24,244 nt of DNA from Dorea sp. CAG:317 (GCA_000433535.1 FR892670.1:122436-146679); one strand, 5' to 3'; positions 15,388 to 24,244 are shown, counted from the stretch's first letter. Notes: a model not told the origin generated them from the letters alone. Numbers and translations: made by a program.

Positions 15388-18300
15388 TAAAATTTGTGTT
15401 TGGACCATCAGGGTCAGGAAAATCAAGTTATTTATATCAACATGTCATTCAGGAATCTATGAAATATCCTGAGAGAAATTATATTGTATTGGTGCCGGAG
15501 CAATTTACCATGCAGACACAGAAGGATCTGGTGATGATGCATGAGCGCAAAGGAATCATGAATATAGACGTGCTTAGCTTTGCACGTCTTGCTTATCGTG
15601 TGTTTGAAGAGACAGGGGGCGGAGGACTTCCTGTTCTGGATGATGAGGGAAAGAATCTGATTCTTCGAAAGATTGCCGGCGATTATGAGAGCGAACTGAA
15701 AATGCTTGGCGGACATATGAAGAAGCAGGGATATATCAGTGAAGTAAAGTCAGTGATCTCCGAATTTACTCAATATGATATTGGGGAAGATGAGATTGAG
15801 CGCGTGATGGAGTCGGCAGGAGAATCGTCAAGACTTTATTATAAGCTGGCAGATATTCGCCTGCTGTATCGTGGATTTACGGACTATCTTCGGGAGAAAT
15901 ATATTACGAAAGAAGAACTTCTGGATGTGTTAAGTTGTGAAGTCGAGAAATCAGAGCGGTTAAAAAACAGTACGGTTGTGTTGGATGGATTTACCGGTTT
16001 CACACCGGTTCAGGACCGCCTTCTCGGGGAGCTGATGAGACATTGCCGAGAAGTGATCGTAACAGTCACCATGGATCGGCGGGGAAATCCGTATGTCTAT
16101 GAACACCCGTATCAGCTCTTTGCGTTGAGTAAGCAGATGGTAACCTCGCTGCTTCAGATTGCAAAGCAAAATAAAATCCCGGTGGAAGAGCCGGTGGAAT
16201 TGTATGACCATGTGCCATGGCGTTTTAAGGAGCAGGAAGCCTTGGCATTTCTGGAGAAGCATCTGTTCCGGTACGGAGCGGGAGCATATGAGAAAGAACA
16301 GGAACAGGTAAAGCTTCATTTGGCGAAGAATCCAAGGGAAGAAGCGTATGCAGTGGCGGAACAGGTGCGCCGTATGATGCGGGAGGACAGATACCGGCTT
16401 CGGGATATCGGTGTGATCGTCAGTGATATGGATGTGTATGCCGATCATTTGAAACAGGCGTTTATCAAATACGACATTCCGTTTTTTATGGATCATAAGA
16501 GAAGTATTCTGCTGAACTCTTTTGTAGAATATATAAGAAGTGTGCTCCATATGGCAGAGCAGAGCTTCAGCTATGAGAGCGTATTCCGTTTTCTGCGCAC
16601 GAATCTTGCCGGTTTTACTTATGAAGAAATTGATGAGTTGGAAAATTATGTGATCGGTCTGGGAATCAAAGGGTATAAGCATTGGCAGGAGAAGTGGACC
16701 CGGAAATTAAGGGGCATGGCTCAGGAAGATCTGGATAAAATGAATCATTATCGGAGACAACTGGTGGAAAAAGTCGATGGTCTGATCTATGTGCTGCGAC
16801 AGAGACGAAAGACAGTTGCGGATATTACAAGGGCAATTTATGAATTTATGGTGCAGGAAAATCTTCAGGTACGTCTGGCAGAGCAGGAAGAGCTCTTCAA
16901 GGCAAAGGGGGAATTAGCGCTTGCGCGAGAATATGCACAGATTTACCGCATTGTGATCGAACTGTTTGATAAATTTGTAGAACTTCTGGGCGATGAGCAG
17001 GTGAGCCTAAGTGAATACTGTAAGCTTCTGGACGCCGGACTGGAGGAAGCAAGGGTGGGCGTCATCCCGCCGGAGGTAGATCAGGTTGTGATCGGTGACA
17101 TGCAGAGGACAAGATTAAAAGACATCAAAGCATTATTATTTGCAGGAGCGAATGACGTGTACCTTCCGGGTGCACTGCTTCGCACCGGTCTTTTGTCGGA
17201 GCTTGACAGGGAGAAATTCGCAAGAGAGAAATTAACGCTGTCAGCCGGCGGAAAAGAAAAAGCATATGTACAAAAATTTTATCTGTATCTTAATTTGACA
17301 AAGCCGTCCGAGAAGCTTGATATCTATTATAGTAAAGTTTCGGCAGACGGAAAAAGTGTGCGTCCGTCCTATCTGATTCAGGAGCTTCAAAAATTATTCC
17401 CGAAGCTTAAGGTCAGAGACGAGGAACGATATTTGAAAGAACAGGAATTGACAGAGAATATCGGATTTGACCGGATGATCCGTGAGTTTGTGCAAAAAAG
17501 ACATGAGACAGATGGCGCATGGTGTGAACTTTATAACTGGTATAAGAAAAATCCAAAGTGGCAGGAAAAGGTGGAGCGTTTTTTAGAGGCGGGATATTAT
17601 CGCAAGCCTTTGGACGCACTGACAGAAGAGGCGGCGAAACGTCTCTACGGGGAAGAATTTGAAACGAGTATTACACGTATGGAGCGGTTCGCAGTATGTG
17701 CATTTTCACATTTTCTTACGTATGGGCTCGGACTTCGGGAGCGGGAAGAGTATGATTTTCAGGCGGCGGATCTTGGGAATGTGTGCCACCGTGCACTGGA
17801 GCGGTTTTCTTACAAAGTGGAGCGAGAAGCAGGAGACTGGCTGAAGCTTACCGAGGAGAAGCGAAAACAGTATGTCGAGGAAAGTGTGGAAGAAGCAATT
17901 GCAGATTATGGGAATTCTATTCTTTATAGCTCGTCGAGAAATGCGTATCTGATCGTCCGAATGAAACGAATGTTAGAAAAAACAGTGTGGGCACTTACGA
18001 AACAGCTTGCTGCGGGAGATTTTAAACCGGCAGCGTATGAGCTGCGTTTTGCTAACGGTAAGATTGACCGGGTAGATACTTGTGAAGACGGAGACTGTGT
18101 CTATGTGAAAGTGATAGATTATAAGACCGGAAGCAAGAGCTTTGACGTGACCGCTCTTTACCATGGGTTTCAGCTTCAGCTGATGGTCTATATGGATGCG
18201 GCGCTTCAGATGGAGCAGAAAAAACATCCGGAGAAGGAGATTCTTCCGGCAGGCGTATTTTATTATCGGATTCAAGACCCGTTGATCGACCGCCCAAAAG

Positions 18301-18716
18301 AAGGAGAAGAGCAGGAATCTATTTTGAAGGAATTAAAGCCGGATGGAATGATTTCTCTTGAAAAAGAAGTGCTGGGGCATCTGGATCACTGCATGGTCGG
18401 CGAATCTTCAGTGATTCCGGTAAAATACAATAAAAACGGAAGTCTCTCGAAGAGCTCAAAAGCGGCGTCTGCACAGGACTTTTATCTTATGATGAAGTAT
18501 GCGGTCAATAAGGTGGAAGAGATCAGGCAGAAAATTCTGTCCGGTGATGTGAAGGTGAATCCATATCGAAGAGGGACGGAGACAAGCTGTGACTATTGCA
18601 GTTATCGTCAGATCTGCGGATTTGATACAAAGATGGAAGGATACCGTTATCGAGAGATTGAGGCGATGAGCGTGGACAAAGTCATTCAGGCAATGAAGGG
18701 GGAGGGGCAGTCATGA
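15381..18716 (+). CDS. addB: ATP-dependent helicase/deoxyribonuclease subunit B (AddB)
   Basis: AddB is the partner of AddA in the helicase-nuclease that processes double-strand DNA breaks for RecA-dependent repair in Firmicutes. The protein has 1111 residues, close to the family norm. An N-terminal Walker A lies at residues 8-16 (GPSGSGKSS), with LVPEQFTMQTQKDLV after it. The C-terminal nuclease domain has the motif VIDYKTGS (Asp913, Lys915). Four cysteines for the 4Fe-4S cluster are in place: Cys773 and the CDYCSYRQIC group (Cys1070, Cys1073, Cys1079). The start ATG at 15381 is supported by AGGAGGG and the family start MPLKFVFG. Its stop codon overlaps the addA start in ATGA. Confidence 0.96.
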   Translation: MPLKFVFGPSGSGKSSYLYQHVIQESMKYPERNYIVLVPEQFTMQTQKDLVMMHERKGIMNIDVLSFARLAYRVFEETGGGGLPVLDDEGKNLILRKIAGDYESELKMLGGHMKKQGYISEVKSVISEFTQYDIGEDEIERVMESAGESSRLYYKLADIRLLYRGFTDYLREKYITKEELLDVLSCEVEKSERLKNSTVVLDGFTGFTPVQDRLLGELMRHCREVIVTVTMDRRGNPYVYEHPYQLFALSKQMVTSLLQIAKQNKIPVEEPVELYDHVPWRFKEQEALAFLEKHLFRYGAGAYEKEQEQVKLHLAKNPREEAYAVAEQVRRMMREDRYRLRDIGVIVSDMDVYADHLKQAFIKYDIPFFMDHKRSILLNSFVEYIRSVLHMAEQSFSYESVFRFLRTNLAGFTYEEIDELENYVIGLGIKGYKHWQEKWTRKLRGMAQEDLDKMNHYRRQLVEKVDGLIYVLRQRRKTVADITRAIYEFMVQENLQVRLAEQEELFKAKGELALAREYAQIYRIVIELFDKFVELLGDEQVSLSEYCKLLDAGLEEARVGVIPPEVDQVVIGDMQRTRLKDIKALLFAGANDVYLPGALLRTGLLSELDREKFAREKLTLSAGGKEKAYVQKFYLYLNLTKPSEKLDIYYSKVSADGKSVRPSYLIQELQKLFPKLKVRDEERYLKEQELTENIGFDRMIREFVQKRHETDGAWCELYNWYKKNPKWQEKVERFLEAGYYRKPLDALTEEAAKRLYGEEFETSITRMERFAVCAFSHFLTYGLGLREREEYDFQAADLGNVCHRALERFSYKVEREAGDWLKLTEEKRKQYVEESVEEAIADYGNSILYSSSRNAYLIVRMKRMLEKTVWALTKQLAAGDFKPAAYELRFANGKIDRVDTCEDGDCVYVKVIDYKTGSKSFDVTALYHGFQLQLMVYMDAALQMEQKKHPEKEILPAGVFYYRIQDPLIDRPKEGEEQESILKELKPDGMISLEKEVLGHLDHCMVGESSVIPVKYNKNGSLSKSSKAASAQDFYLMMKYAVNKVEEIRQKILSGDVKVNPYRRGTETSCDYCSYRQICGFDTKMEGYRYREIEAMSVDKVIQAMKGEGQS

Positions 18717-21700
18717 GTGTAACGTGGACTAAGAGCCAGAAGAAAGTAATCGATCTTCGGAAACGGAATATTCTTGTATCCGCAGCGGCAGGTTCCGGTA
18801 AGACTGCAGTTCTCGTAGAGCGAATCATCACTATGCTTACCGATGACAAGGAGCCGGTGGATGTAGACCGACTTCTGATCGTTACATTTACAGAAGCCGC
18901 GGCAGCAGAGATGAAAGAGAGAATTCGGGGAGCCATTGAGAAGAAGCTTGAAGAAGAGCCGGATAATGAACATCTCAAACAGCAGGCAACACTGATCCAT
19001 AATGCGCGGATTACAACGATCCACAGCTTCTGTCTGTCTGTAATACGCGATCATTTTCCGATGATCGGATTAGATCCGGCATTTCGCATAGGAGAAGAGG
19101 GAGAGCTGAAATTGCTCCGCCATGATGTGCTGGACGAACTGCTGGAAGAAGAATATACCGAAGGACGTTCGCAGTTCCTTGACTTTGTCAGTGCTTATGG
19201 AACCGGGAAGAATGATAAAAAAATTGAAGAACTGATTTTGAAGGTCTATGAATATTCCAGAAGTTATCCGGACGCTCAAGAATGGCTTCACGAGTGTGTG
19301 AAAGGCTATGAGCTGGAGAATTTGGATGAACTGGAGGAAAGCCCTTATGTAGATTTGCTGAAAATGTATGTGGAATTGTATCTGGAGGATGCAAGAGCGA
19401 GACTTTATCAGGGAATCGAGATCTGTAGGGAGGATTCCGGTCCATATATGTATGAAGATGCGCTGGAAGATGATCTGAGAATGGTGGAGCGCGTTCTGGG
19501 AGCAGAGACTTATCAGGGACTGTCAGAATATATGGGAGATATTTCGTGGATGAAGCTTCCGCCGAACCGGGATAAGACGGTGTCCTCCGATAAAGCAGAT
19601 CAGGTAAAACTGATTCGGGATGAAGTGAAGGAGCTGATGAAGGAATTAAATCAGCAGTATTTTTATGCAGAGCCGGAGATTATCCTTAAGGATATCAAAG
19701 GGTGTCAGCCAATGGTCAGAGAGCTGACATCACTGGTGGAAAAATTCGCGGAGCGGTTTGAGGAAAAGAAGAGAACGAAGAACATGATCGACTTCTCCGA
19801 CATGGAGCAGTATGCTATGAAGATACTGACAGAAAAGACAGAGGGAGGCTTCTGTCCGACTGCGGCAGCAGAAGAATATCAGGAGCAGTTTCTGGAGATT
19901 ATGATCGATGAATATCAGGACAGTAACCTGATTCAGGAAACCATTCTTACCAGTGTGTCCAGATATTCCAGAGGTGAATACAACATTTTCATGGTAGGAG
20001 ATGTGAAGCAGAGTATTTATCGTTTCCGTCTGTCGAGACCGGAGCTTTTCATGGAGAAATATGACACATACAGTACCGAAGATTCTGACACCCAGAGGAT
20101 TGATCTTCATAAGAACTTCCGAAGCAGAGCGGAGGTGTTGGAGAGTGTCAATTATATTTTCCGGCAGATTATGACAAGACCTCTTGGCGGGATCGCTTAT
20201 GATGAAGATGCAGCGCTCTATGTGGGAGCGGATTATCCGGAGGGAACGGATCATGAGACGGAAGTTTATCTTATTGATGCGGTGAAAAGCTCATGGGAAG
20301 ATCGGAAGCGGGAAGCGCGTGTGACAGCGTGGAGAATTCATCAACTGATGGAGAATTTTCAAGTGACGGATAAGGCGACAGGAGAACTTCGACCGGTAAA
20401 ATATTCGGATATTGTGATTCTTACGAGAAGTGTGCGAGGCTTTGCAGATGTATTTACGGAAGTGTTAAATGAAGAAGGAATACCGGCTTATGCAGGTACG
20501 AGAGAAGGATATTTTTCTGCGTTGGAGGTTGGGACCATGCTGGATTATCTGCGGGTGCTGGATAACCGGAGACAGGACCTTCCGTTGACGGCAGTCCTTC
20601 GTTCGCCCATAGGGAGGTGTACGGATGAAGAGCTTGCAAAGGTCAAAAGCGAATTCCCGGATGTCAGATTCTTTGAGGCAGTTGAGAAGTATCGGACAGA
20701 AGGGGAAGATGAGAACCTTCGCAGGAAGATGGAACAGTGTATGGGCGTGATGGACAGGCTTCGTGAAATTGTTCCGTATACCCCGATGCATGAATTGTTG
20801 TTCCGTATTTTGTCAGATACCGGGTATGGAGACTATGTAGCTGCAATGCCGGGCGGCGCGCAGAGGGAAGCGAATATCGAGATGCTCTGTGAAAAGGCGC
20901 GGGCTTTTGAAGCTACCAGTTATAAGGGATTGTTTCATTTTGTGCGCTATATTGAAGAATTGAAAAAGTACCATGTGGATTACGGGGAAGCAAATGTAGA
21001 AGATGAGCAGTCCGATACGGTAAGGGTCATGACGATCCACAAGAGTAAAGGGCTGGAATTTCCGGTTGTGTTCGTGGCGGGAATGGGGAAAGGTTTTAAT
21101 ATGCAGGACGTCAGGAGTAATGTCGTCCTTCATGCCCGGCTTGGAATCGGAATGAACCATGTAGAACTTGAGCAGAGTACGAAAAGCCCGAGCCTGATCA
21201 AGAAGGTGATTCAGAAGGAAGAGACGCTGGAGAGTCTGGGAGAAGAATTGCGTGTCCTATATGTAGCGCTCACTCGTGCAAAGGAAAAGCTGATCATTAC
21301 CGGAACTGTGGAGAATCTGGAAAAGAAGCTGTCGGCATTAGAGCGTGTGAAACGTCAGCGGGGCGAAGAGCTGGATTTCTTACAACTTAGTAAGGCAACC
21401 AATTATTGGAGCTTTCTCCTTCCGGCGCTTATGAGACTGACCTGTGAGGTGCCGATCAAAGTTCAGGAAATAAGACCGGATGATTTGCTTGAAATAGAGT
21501 TGCAGAAGGTGACAAAAGAACGCATAGAACGGGCGGTTCTGGAACAGTGGGATACAGACAGGGTATACGATCCTGAAATGAAAGAAAGATTAAAAGAGCA
21601 GTTTGACTATCGCTATCCATATGAGGAAGAGCGAGGGAGAAAGATGAAATTCACTGTTTCAGAATTGAAAAAAAGTATCTATATGAAAGAAACCATGCAG

Positions 21701-22300
21701 GAAGAAAATATTCCGGATGGAGAGTTCCTGTATGAAGAACCGGAGGTAGTACCTCTTCTTCCGCGCTTTTTGCAGGAAGAGGAAGAAAAGGGAGGCGCGG
21801 CGCGCGGTACTGCATACCACAGAGTGCTTGAACTTCTTGATTTTACTGAGGAATACGATGCGAAGAGCCTGAAAGAAGCGATAGAAAGCTTCCGGGAACA
21901 GGGAAAGATTACGGAAGAGACCGGAAAAATGATACGCGTGAAAGATTTTATTAGTTTCTTCGATACATCTGCAAGAAAGCGAATGGCAGAAAGTGCCAGA
22001 CGCGGGAAGTTATATAAAGAGCAGCCATTTGTTCTGGGAGTTCCGGCGTCAGAACTGTATGAACAGAAGACCGAAGAATGGATTTTGGTGCAGGGAATTA
22101 TTGACGTATATTTTGAAGAAGAAGACGGACTTGTTGTGCTGGACTATAAGACCGACAGAGTCTCCGACGAAAAAGAGCTGGTAGATAAGTATCACGCACA
22201 GCTTGATTATTATGCGAAAGCGTTAGAGCAGCTCACAGAGAAGAAGGTGAAGGAAAAGCTGATCTACTCCTTTGCGCTGGGAAAGGAAATCAGGCTATGA
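18713..22300 (+). CDS. addA: ATP-dependent helicase/nuclease subunit A (AddA)
   Basis: AddA is the UvrD-type 3'-5' helicase and nuclease subunit of AddAB. The protein has 1195 residues, normal for the family. Helicase motifs run in order: Walker A AAAGSGKTAVLVERI (Lys30), VTFTEAAAAEMKERI, IMIDEYQDSN, GDVKQSIYRFR, VMTIHKSKGLEFPVVFV and LRVLYVALTRAKEKL. The C-terminal RecB-type nuclease domain shows GTAYHRVLE, VQGIIDVYF and LDYKTDRV (Asp1144, Lys1146). The gene overlaps addB by four bases at the start and the DUF1294 gene by four bases at the end, so the three are translationally coupled. Confidence 0.97.
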   Translation: MSVTWTKSQKKVIDLRKRNILVSAAAGSGKTAVLVERIITMLTDDKEPVDVDRLLIVTFTEAAAAEMKERIRGAIEKKLEEEPDNEHLKQQATLIHNARITTIHSFCLSVIRDHFPMIGLDPAFRIGEEGELKLLRHDVLDELLEEEYTEGRSQFLDFVSAYGTGKNDKKIEELILKVYEYSRSYPDAQEWLHECVKGYELENLDELEESPYVDLLKMYVELYLEDARARLYQGIEICREDSGPYMYEDALEDDLRMVERVLGAETYQGLSEYMGDISWMKLPPNRDKTVSSDKADQVKLIRDEVKELMKELNQQYFYAEPEIILKDIKGCQPMVRELTSLVEKFAERFEEKKRTKNMIDFSDMEQYAMKILTEKTEGGFCPTAAAEEYQEQFLEIMIDEYQDSNLIQETILTSVSRYSRGEYNIFMVGDVKQSIYRFRLSRPELFMEKYDTYSTEDSDTQRIDLHKNFRSRAEVLESVNYIFRQIMTRPLGGIAYDEDAALYVGADYPEGTDHETEVYLIDAVKSSWEDRKREARVTAWRIHQLMENFQVTDKATGELRPVKYSDIVILTRSVRGFADVFTEVLNEEGIPAYAGTREGYFSALEVGTMLDYLRVLDNRRQDLPLTAVLRSPIGRCTDEELAKVKSEFPDVRFFEAVEKYRTEGEDENLRRKMEQCMGVMDRLREIVPYTPMHELLFRILSDTGYGDYVAAMPGGAQREANIEMLCEKARAFEATSYKGLFHFVRYIEELKKYHVDYGEANVEDEQSDTVRVMTIHKSKGLEFPVVFVAGMGKGFNMQDVRSNVVLHARLGIGMNHVELEQSTKSPSLIKKVIQKEETLESLGEELRVLYVALTRAKEKLIITGTVENLEKKLSALERVKRQRGEELDFLQLSKATNYWSFLLPALMRLTCEVPIKVQEIRPDDLLEIELQKVTKERIERAVLEQWDTDRVYDPEMKERLKEQFDYRYPYEEERGRKMKFTVSELKKSIYMKETMQEENIPDGEFLYEEPEVVPLLPRFLQEEEEKGGAARGTAYHRVLELLDFTEEYDAKSLKEAIESFREQGKITEETGKMIRVKDFISFFDTSARKRMAESARRGKLYKEQPFVLGVPASELYEQKTEEWILVQGIIDVYFEEEDGLVVLDYKTDRVSDEKELVDKYHAQLDYYAKALEQLTEKKVKEKLIYSFALGKEIRL

Positions 22301-22563
22301 CCGAAGTTCAAGCCGGATATTTCCTGATAGTCAATGCAGTCACATTTCTGGTCTTCGGAATCGATAAGAAACGAGCGAAAAAAGAACAGTGGAGAGTGCC
22401 TGAACGAACGCTTCTTCTGCTTGCTCTGGCAGGAGGGAGTGTCGGAGCGCTGGCAGGAATGTACACATTCCGGCACAAAACAAGAAAAATTAAATTCTCG
22501 GTTGGGATACCGGTGATTTTCATATTGCAGATTTTCATATACAAATTCGTGGTGTTGGCTTAA
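22297..22563 (+). CDS. DUF1294-family small membrane protein
   Basis: An 88-residue membrane protein with the family signature DKKRAKKEQWRVPERTLLLL, ALAGGSVGALAGMYTFRHKT and KIKFSVGIPV. Three hydrophobic segments are seen, at about residues 6-22, 37-54 and 68-87. The biochemical role of the family is not known to me. Its ATG overlaps the addA stop in ATGA, so it is made together with AddA, although a functional link to DNA repair is not shown by this alone. Confidence 0.88.
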   Translation: MTEVQAGYFLIVNAVTFLVFGIDKKRAKKEQWRVPERTLLLLALAGGSVGALAGMYTFRHKTRKIKFSVGIPVIFILQIFIYKFVVLA

Positions 22564-22633
22564 GCCATCCACGGATCTGTATATTCCCCGATAAAATTGT
22601 CAACACTTTCTAAAAAGAAAGGGGATCATTGCT

Positions 22634-22855
22634 GTGGGATCAAATAAACAAAATAAAACAATTAAGTTGGAAGAGTTGACGAAGGAAGAGAAGTTAAAAT
22701 ACGAGATTGCTGAAGAGTTAGGGCTCTTAGATCAAGTGTTAAATGACGGGTGGAAGTCGCTGTCATCTAAGGAAACCGGTCGAATCGGGGGGCTTCTTGC
22801 AAGGAAGAAACGGGAAGCATCTAAAAGTAACAAAAATATTACGAATATTAATTAG
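22634..22855 (+). CDS. Alpha/beta-type small acid-soluble spore protein
   Basis: A 73-residue, strongly charged protein. Its central part (LKYEIAEELGLLDQVLNDG, then WKSLSSKETGRIGGLLARKKR) matches the alpha/beta-type SASP family, which coats and protects DNA in dormant spores. EIAEELG corresponds to the region where the GPR protease cuts, and GRIGG to the conserved C-terminal glycine motif. The start is a GTG at 22634, supported by the GAAAGGGG ribosome-binding site about 9 bases upstream. A forespore promoter is expected, but I found no good match in 22564-22633. The gene implies that the host forms spores. Confidence 0.8.
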   Translation: MGSNKQNKTIKLEELTKEEKLKYEIAEELGLLDQVLNDGWKSLSSKETGRIGGLLARKKREASKSNKNITNIN

Positions 22856-22877
22856 TATGAACATTTGCTGACAGAGG

Positions 22878-22906
22878 TTGAAGGTATGGGAACCTTTTGC
22901 TATAAT
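22878..22906 (+). promoter_or_regulatory. Predicted promoter of the WecG/TagA-like gene
   Basis: TTGAAG at 22878-22883, a 17-base spacer, and a perfect TATAAT at 22901-22906 preceded by TGC (extended -10). The predicted start point near 22913 supports translation from the ATG at 22942, since the upstream in-frame GTG at 22924 would leave almost no leader. Confidence 0.7.
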
Positions 22907-22941
22907 CAAAAAACTGAAAAGATGTGTTAGCAGGTGAACAT

Positions 22942-23619
22942 ATGAATGGTAAGATAAATGTTTTAGGAATAGAGATTGACAATTACACCGCCAAGGAAAC
23001 GATGAAGAAATCGATTGAGTATCTGACGACAGAACCGGTCAATATGATAGAGGTTGCTACGGTGGATGTATTGATGGACACGAATACAGAGCTTATGCTG
23101 AAGGAACAGATGAAGGATTTTGACCTTGTACTGGCAGGCGACAGAACCGTTCTGGAGGCAGCAGAAGTAAGCGAGAGAAAGCGGCTTCAGGAAACAGATG
23201 ACAGACTCTATCTGCAAATGTTCTTCCGCTATCTTCACAAGAACCACAAACGGATCTATCTCCTTGTGGAGTCGGAGGAAGAAGGACGGCGGGTCTATGA
23301 ATATCTGGAACACCGATATGGTAGTATTCAGGTGTGCGGAATGGCGAAGGTTTCCGCGCAGGATCGCGCAGACGATATGCTGGTCAATGCGATCAATGGT
23401 GCAGAAGTTGATTGTGTACTCTCATTGCTATCTTCTCCGTTAAGGGAAGATTTCGCGGTAAAGAATAAGAATCTTTTTAATGTCCGGTTGTTCCTGTGCC
23501 TTGGAAAAACTATGATTCCGGAGGAAAAGAGAAGATTTGGAAGTCGGAAGATCAGTCAGTTTTTGACGAAAGCATTGTTCAAAAAAGAGATAGAAAAGCA
23601 AAAGATAAGAAAATCATAA
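22942..23619 (+). CDS. Divergent WecG/TagA/CpsF-like protein
   Basis: A 225-residue protein whose overall pattern resembles the WecG/TagA/CpsF glycosyltransferases: an N-terminal VLGIEIDNYTAKET segment, VNMIEVATVDVLMDT, then DLVLAGDRTVLEAA with Asp67, RIYLLVESEEEGRRVYEYLE, and a C-terminal tail rich in Lys and Arg. Several signature residues are missing. The usual T-x-N is TVD (Asp42), and the PkQE motif is PLRE (Pro166-Leu-Arg168-Glu). The family transfers N-acetylmannosamine-type sugars to lipid-linked intermediates; this protein may have lost that activity or changed function. I prefer ATG 22942, with AGGTGA just upstream, over the GTG at 22924. There are no cell-wall or capsule genes nearby. 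A terminator follows. Confidence 0.6.
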   Translation: MNGKINVLGIEIDNYTAKETMKKSIEYLTTEPVNMIEVATVDVLMDTNTELMLKEQMKDFDLVLAGDRTVLEAAEVSERKRLQETDDRLYLQMFFRYLHKNHKRIYLLVESEEEGRRVYEYLEHRYGSIQVCGMAKVSAQDRADDMLVNAINGAEVDCVLSLLSSPLREDFAVKNKNLFNVRLFLCLGKTMIPEEKRRFGSRKISQFLTKALFKKEIEKQKIRKS

Positions 23620-23678
23620 GAAATATCTTTTGGTTACTATGTACAGATTCGAAAAATGCGTTTTATAGTCAAAAAAGC

Positions 23679-23721
23679 GAGGAAATCAACAAAAAATTGT
23701 GATTTCCTCTTTATTTTTTTG
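23679..23721 (+). terminator. Rho-independent terminator
   Basis: A strong stem pairs GAGGAAATCA (23679-23688) with TGATTTCCTC (23700-23709). It extends into an ACAA/TTGT inner stem with one bulge, and is followed by a T-rich tract (TTTATTTTTTT). It ends the transcript of the WecG/TagA-like gene. Confidence 0.93.
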
Positions 23722-23769
23722 TCAAAATATATTAGTATAGGTTCTATAAGTATGCAGTTTTCTAAAAAG

Positions 23770-23778
23770 TGCTATAAT
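23770..23778 (+). promoter_or_regulatory. Predicted extended -10 promoter of the CdaR-like gene
   Basis: A TGC extension followed by a perfect TATAAT at 23773-23778, about 45 bases upstream of the ATG at 23824. I find no good -35 hexamer at the expected distance, which is acceptable for an extended -10 promoter. Confidence 0.55.
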
Positions 23779-23823
23779 TTTGTTGTGGAAAATGTATATT
23801 GCAATGAGTGGAGGAGATGGAAT

Positions 23824-24244
23824 ATGATATCTAATCAAATACTTCAAAATACAATTGAAGGATTGAAAGGAATAACTAAGATTGACTTTTGTGTTATGGA
23901 CACAGAAGGAAAGGTACTTGCAGGCACATTTGCAGAGCAGGTAAATCAGGGGGAAGAGGTTCGTTCGTTTGTAGAATCACCGGCGGACAGTCAGGTTATA
24001 AAGGGATATCAGTTTTTTAAGATTTATGATGAGCATCAGTTGGAATATATCCTTTTGGCTGATGGGGACAGAGAAGATGTTTATATGTTGGGAAAGATTG
24101 CGGTCTTCCAGATACAGAACCTGCTGGTGGCATATAAAGAACGCTTTGATAAAGATAATTTTATTAAAAATCTTCTGCTCGACAACTTGTTGTTAGTAGA
24201 TATTTATAATCGTGCCAAAAAATTACATATTGACACAGAAGTCA
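23824..24244 (+). CDS. CdaR/PucR-like transcriptional regulator (3' end missing)
   Basis: An open frame of 140 codons that runs off the window without a stop. It begins MISNQILQNTIEGLKGITKI, followed by a segment resembling a small sensory domain (DFCVMDTEGKVLAGTFAE) and a helical part (LLDNLLLVDIYNRAKKLHI). The style matches the N-terminal region of CdaR/PucR-type (sugar diacid/purine) regulators common in Lachnospiraceae, whose helix-turn-helix lies at the far C-terminus, outside this window. The ATG follows a GGAGGAG ribosome-binding site; the ATG at 23816 is in another frame and stops at once. The identity rests on general resemblance, so it is only moderately sure; the presence of a gene is well supported. 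Confidence 0.65.
   Translation, partial: MISNQILQNTIEGLKGITKIDFCVMDTEGKVLAGTFAEQVNQGEEVRSFVESPADSQVIKGYQFFKIYDEHQLEYILLADGDREDVYMLGKIAVFQIQNLLVAYKERFDKDNFIKNLLLDNLLLVDIYNRAKKLHIDTEV

Noticed and set aside
15960..16682. Long open frame of 240 codons on the - strand inside addB
   Set aside because: It lies wholly inside a well-supported gene, has no recognisable protein motifs, and its sequence is rich in H, F and I as expected from the reverse complement of a coding gene.
22578..22606. Sigma-G/F promoter for the spore protein (TGTATA, 17 bases, CAACAC)
   Set aside because: The -35 is acceptable but the -10 agrees poorly with the CATAnTA-type consensus as I know it, so I do not call it.
22924..22941. 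GTG start for the WecG/TagA-like gene
   Set aside because: It lies only about 11 bases after the predicted transcript start and has no ribosome-binding site. ATG 22942 has AGGTGA at a proper distance.
1..24244. CRISPR arrays, tRNA/rRNA genes, insertion sequences, prophage or toxin-antitoxin genes
   Set aside because: Reading through the window I found no regularly spaced repeats, cloverleaf-like sequences, transposase/integrase motifs or matching gene pairs.

Overview
The window looks like a chromosomal segment from a Gram-positive, spore-forming anaerobe of the Clostridia, most likely Lachnospiraceae (Blautia/Dorea/Mediterraneibacter-like). The pointers are AddAB in place of RecBCD, an alpha/beta-type small acid-soluble spore protein, strong GGAGG ribosome-binding sites, a CdaR/PucR-type regulator and moderate to low GC. 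This placement is inferred from protein style, not from a search. Every gene I can support lies on the + strand. Genes are packed tightly, with three 4-base ATGA stop/start overlaps (419, 18713, 22297).

Layout. 1-1894: the end of an OmpR-type response regulator and its membrane histidine kinase. 1927-3988: hisH, hisF and ung, closed by a probable terminator at 4002-4060. 4236-7695: an AT-rich block encoding two different FtsX/MacB-type ABC permeases and one ATPase. 7772-13132: a metal-homeostasis locus. It has a strong promoter with an SmtB/CzrA-style operator, a CadA/ZntA-like P1B ATPase with a His/Cys-rich tail, an ArsR/SmtB sensor carrying a complete alpha-5 zinc site plus CadC-like cysteines, a second P1B ATPase with an altered metal site (CPS instead of CPC), and a TPR lipoprotein. 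13145-15340: hflX and a dapF homologue. 15381-22563: addB, addA and a small DUF1294 membrane protein. 22634-23619: a spore protein and a degenerate WecG/TagA/CpsF-like protein, ended by a clear terminator at 23679-23721. 23824-24244: the start of a CdaR/PucR-like regulator cut by the window edge.

How the parts work together. The ArsR protein, its likely operators and the two P1B ATPases read as one metal-responsive unit: the sensor would repress the first ATPase until Zn/Cd/Pb (or a related ion) loads it. The second ATPase follows the regulator after 31 bases and has lost two residues that define Zn/Cd selectivity, so it may move another ion or play another role. AddA and AddB form the double-strand-break repair helicase-nuclease. 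HisH and HisF form the glutamine-dependent imidazole glycerol phosphate synthase. The permease/ATPase block is a complete exporter or mechanotransmission module of unknown substrate.

The most unusual observations are: a DapF homologue in which both catalytic cysteines are serine (Ser73, Ser220); the CPS/AE second P1B ATPase; an 11-bp perfect hairpin that buries the ribosome-binding site and start codon of addB; a 35-bp near-perfect palindrome overlapping a predicted promoter upstream of arsR; and a WecG/TagA-like protein that lacks the family's PkQE motif. I saw no tRNA, rRNA, CRISPR array, transposase, integrase or phage gene.
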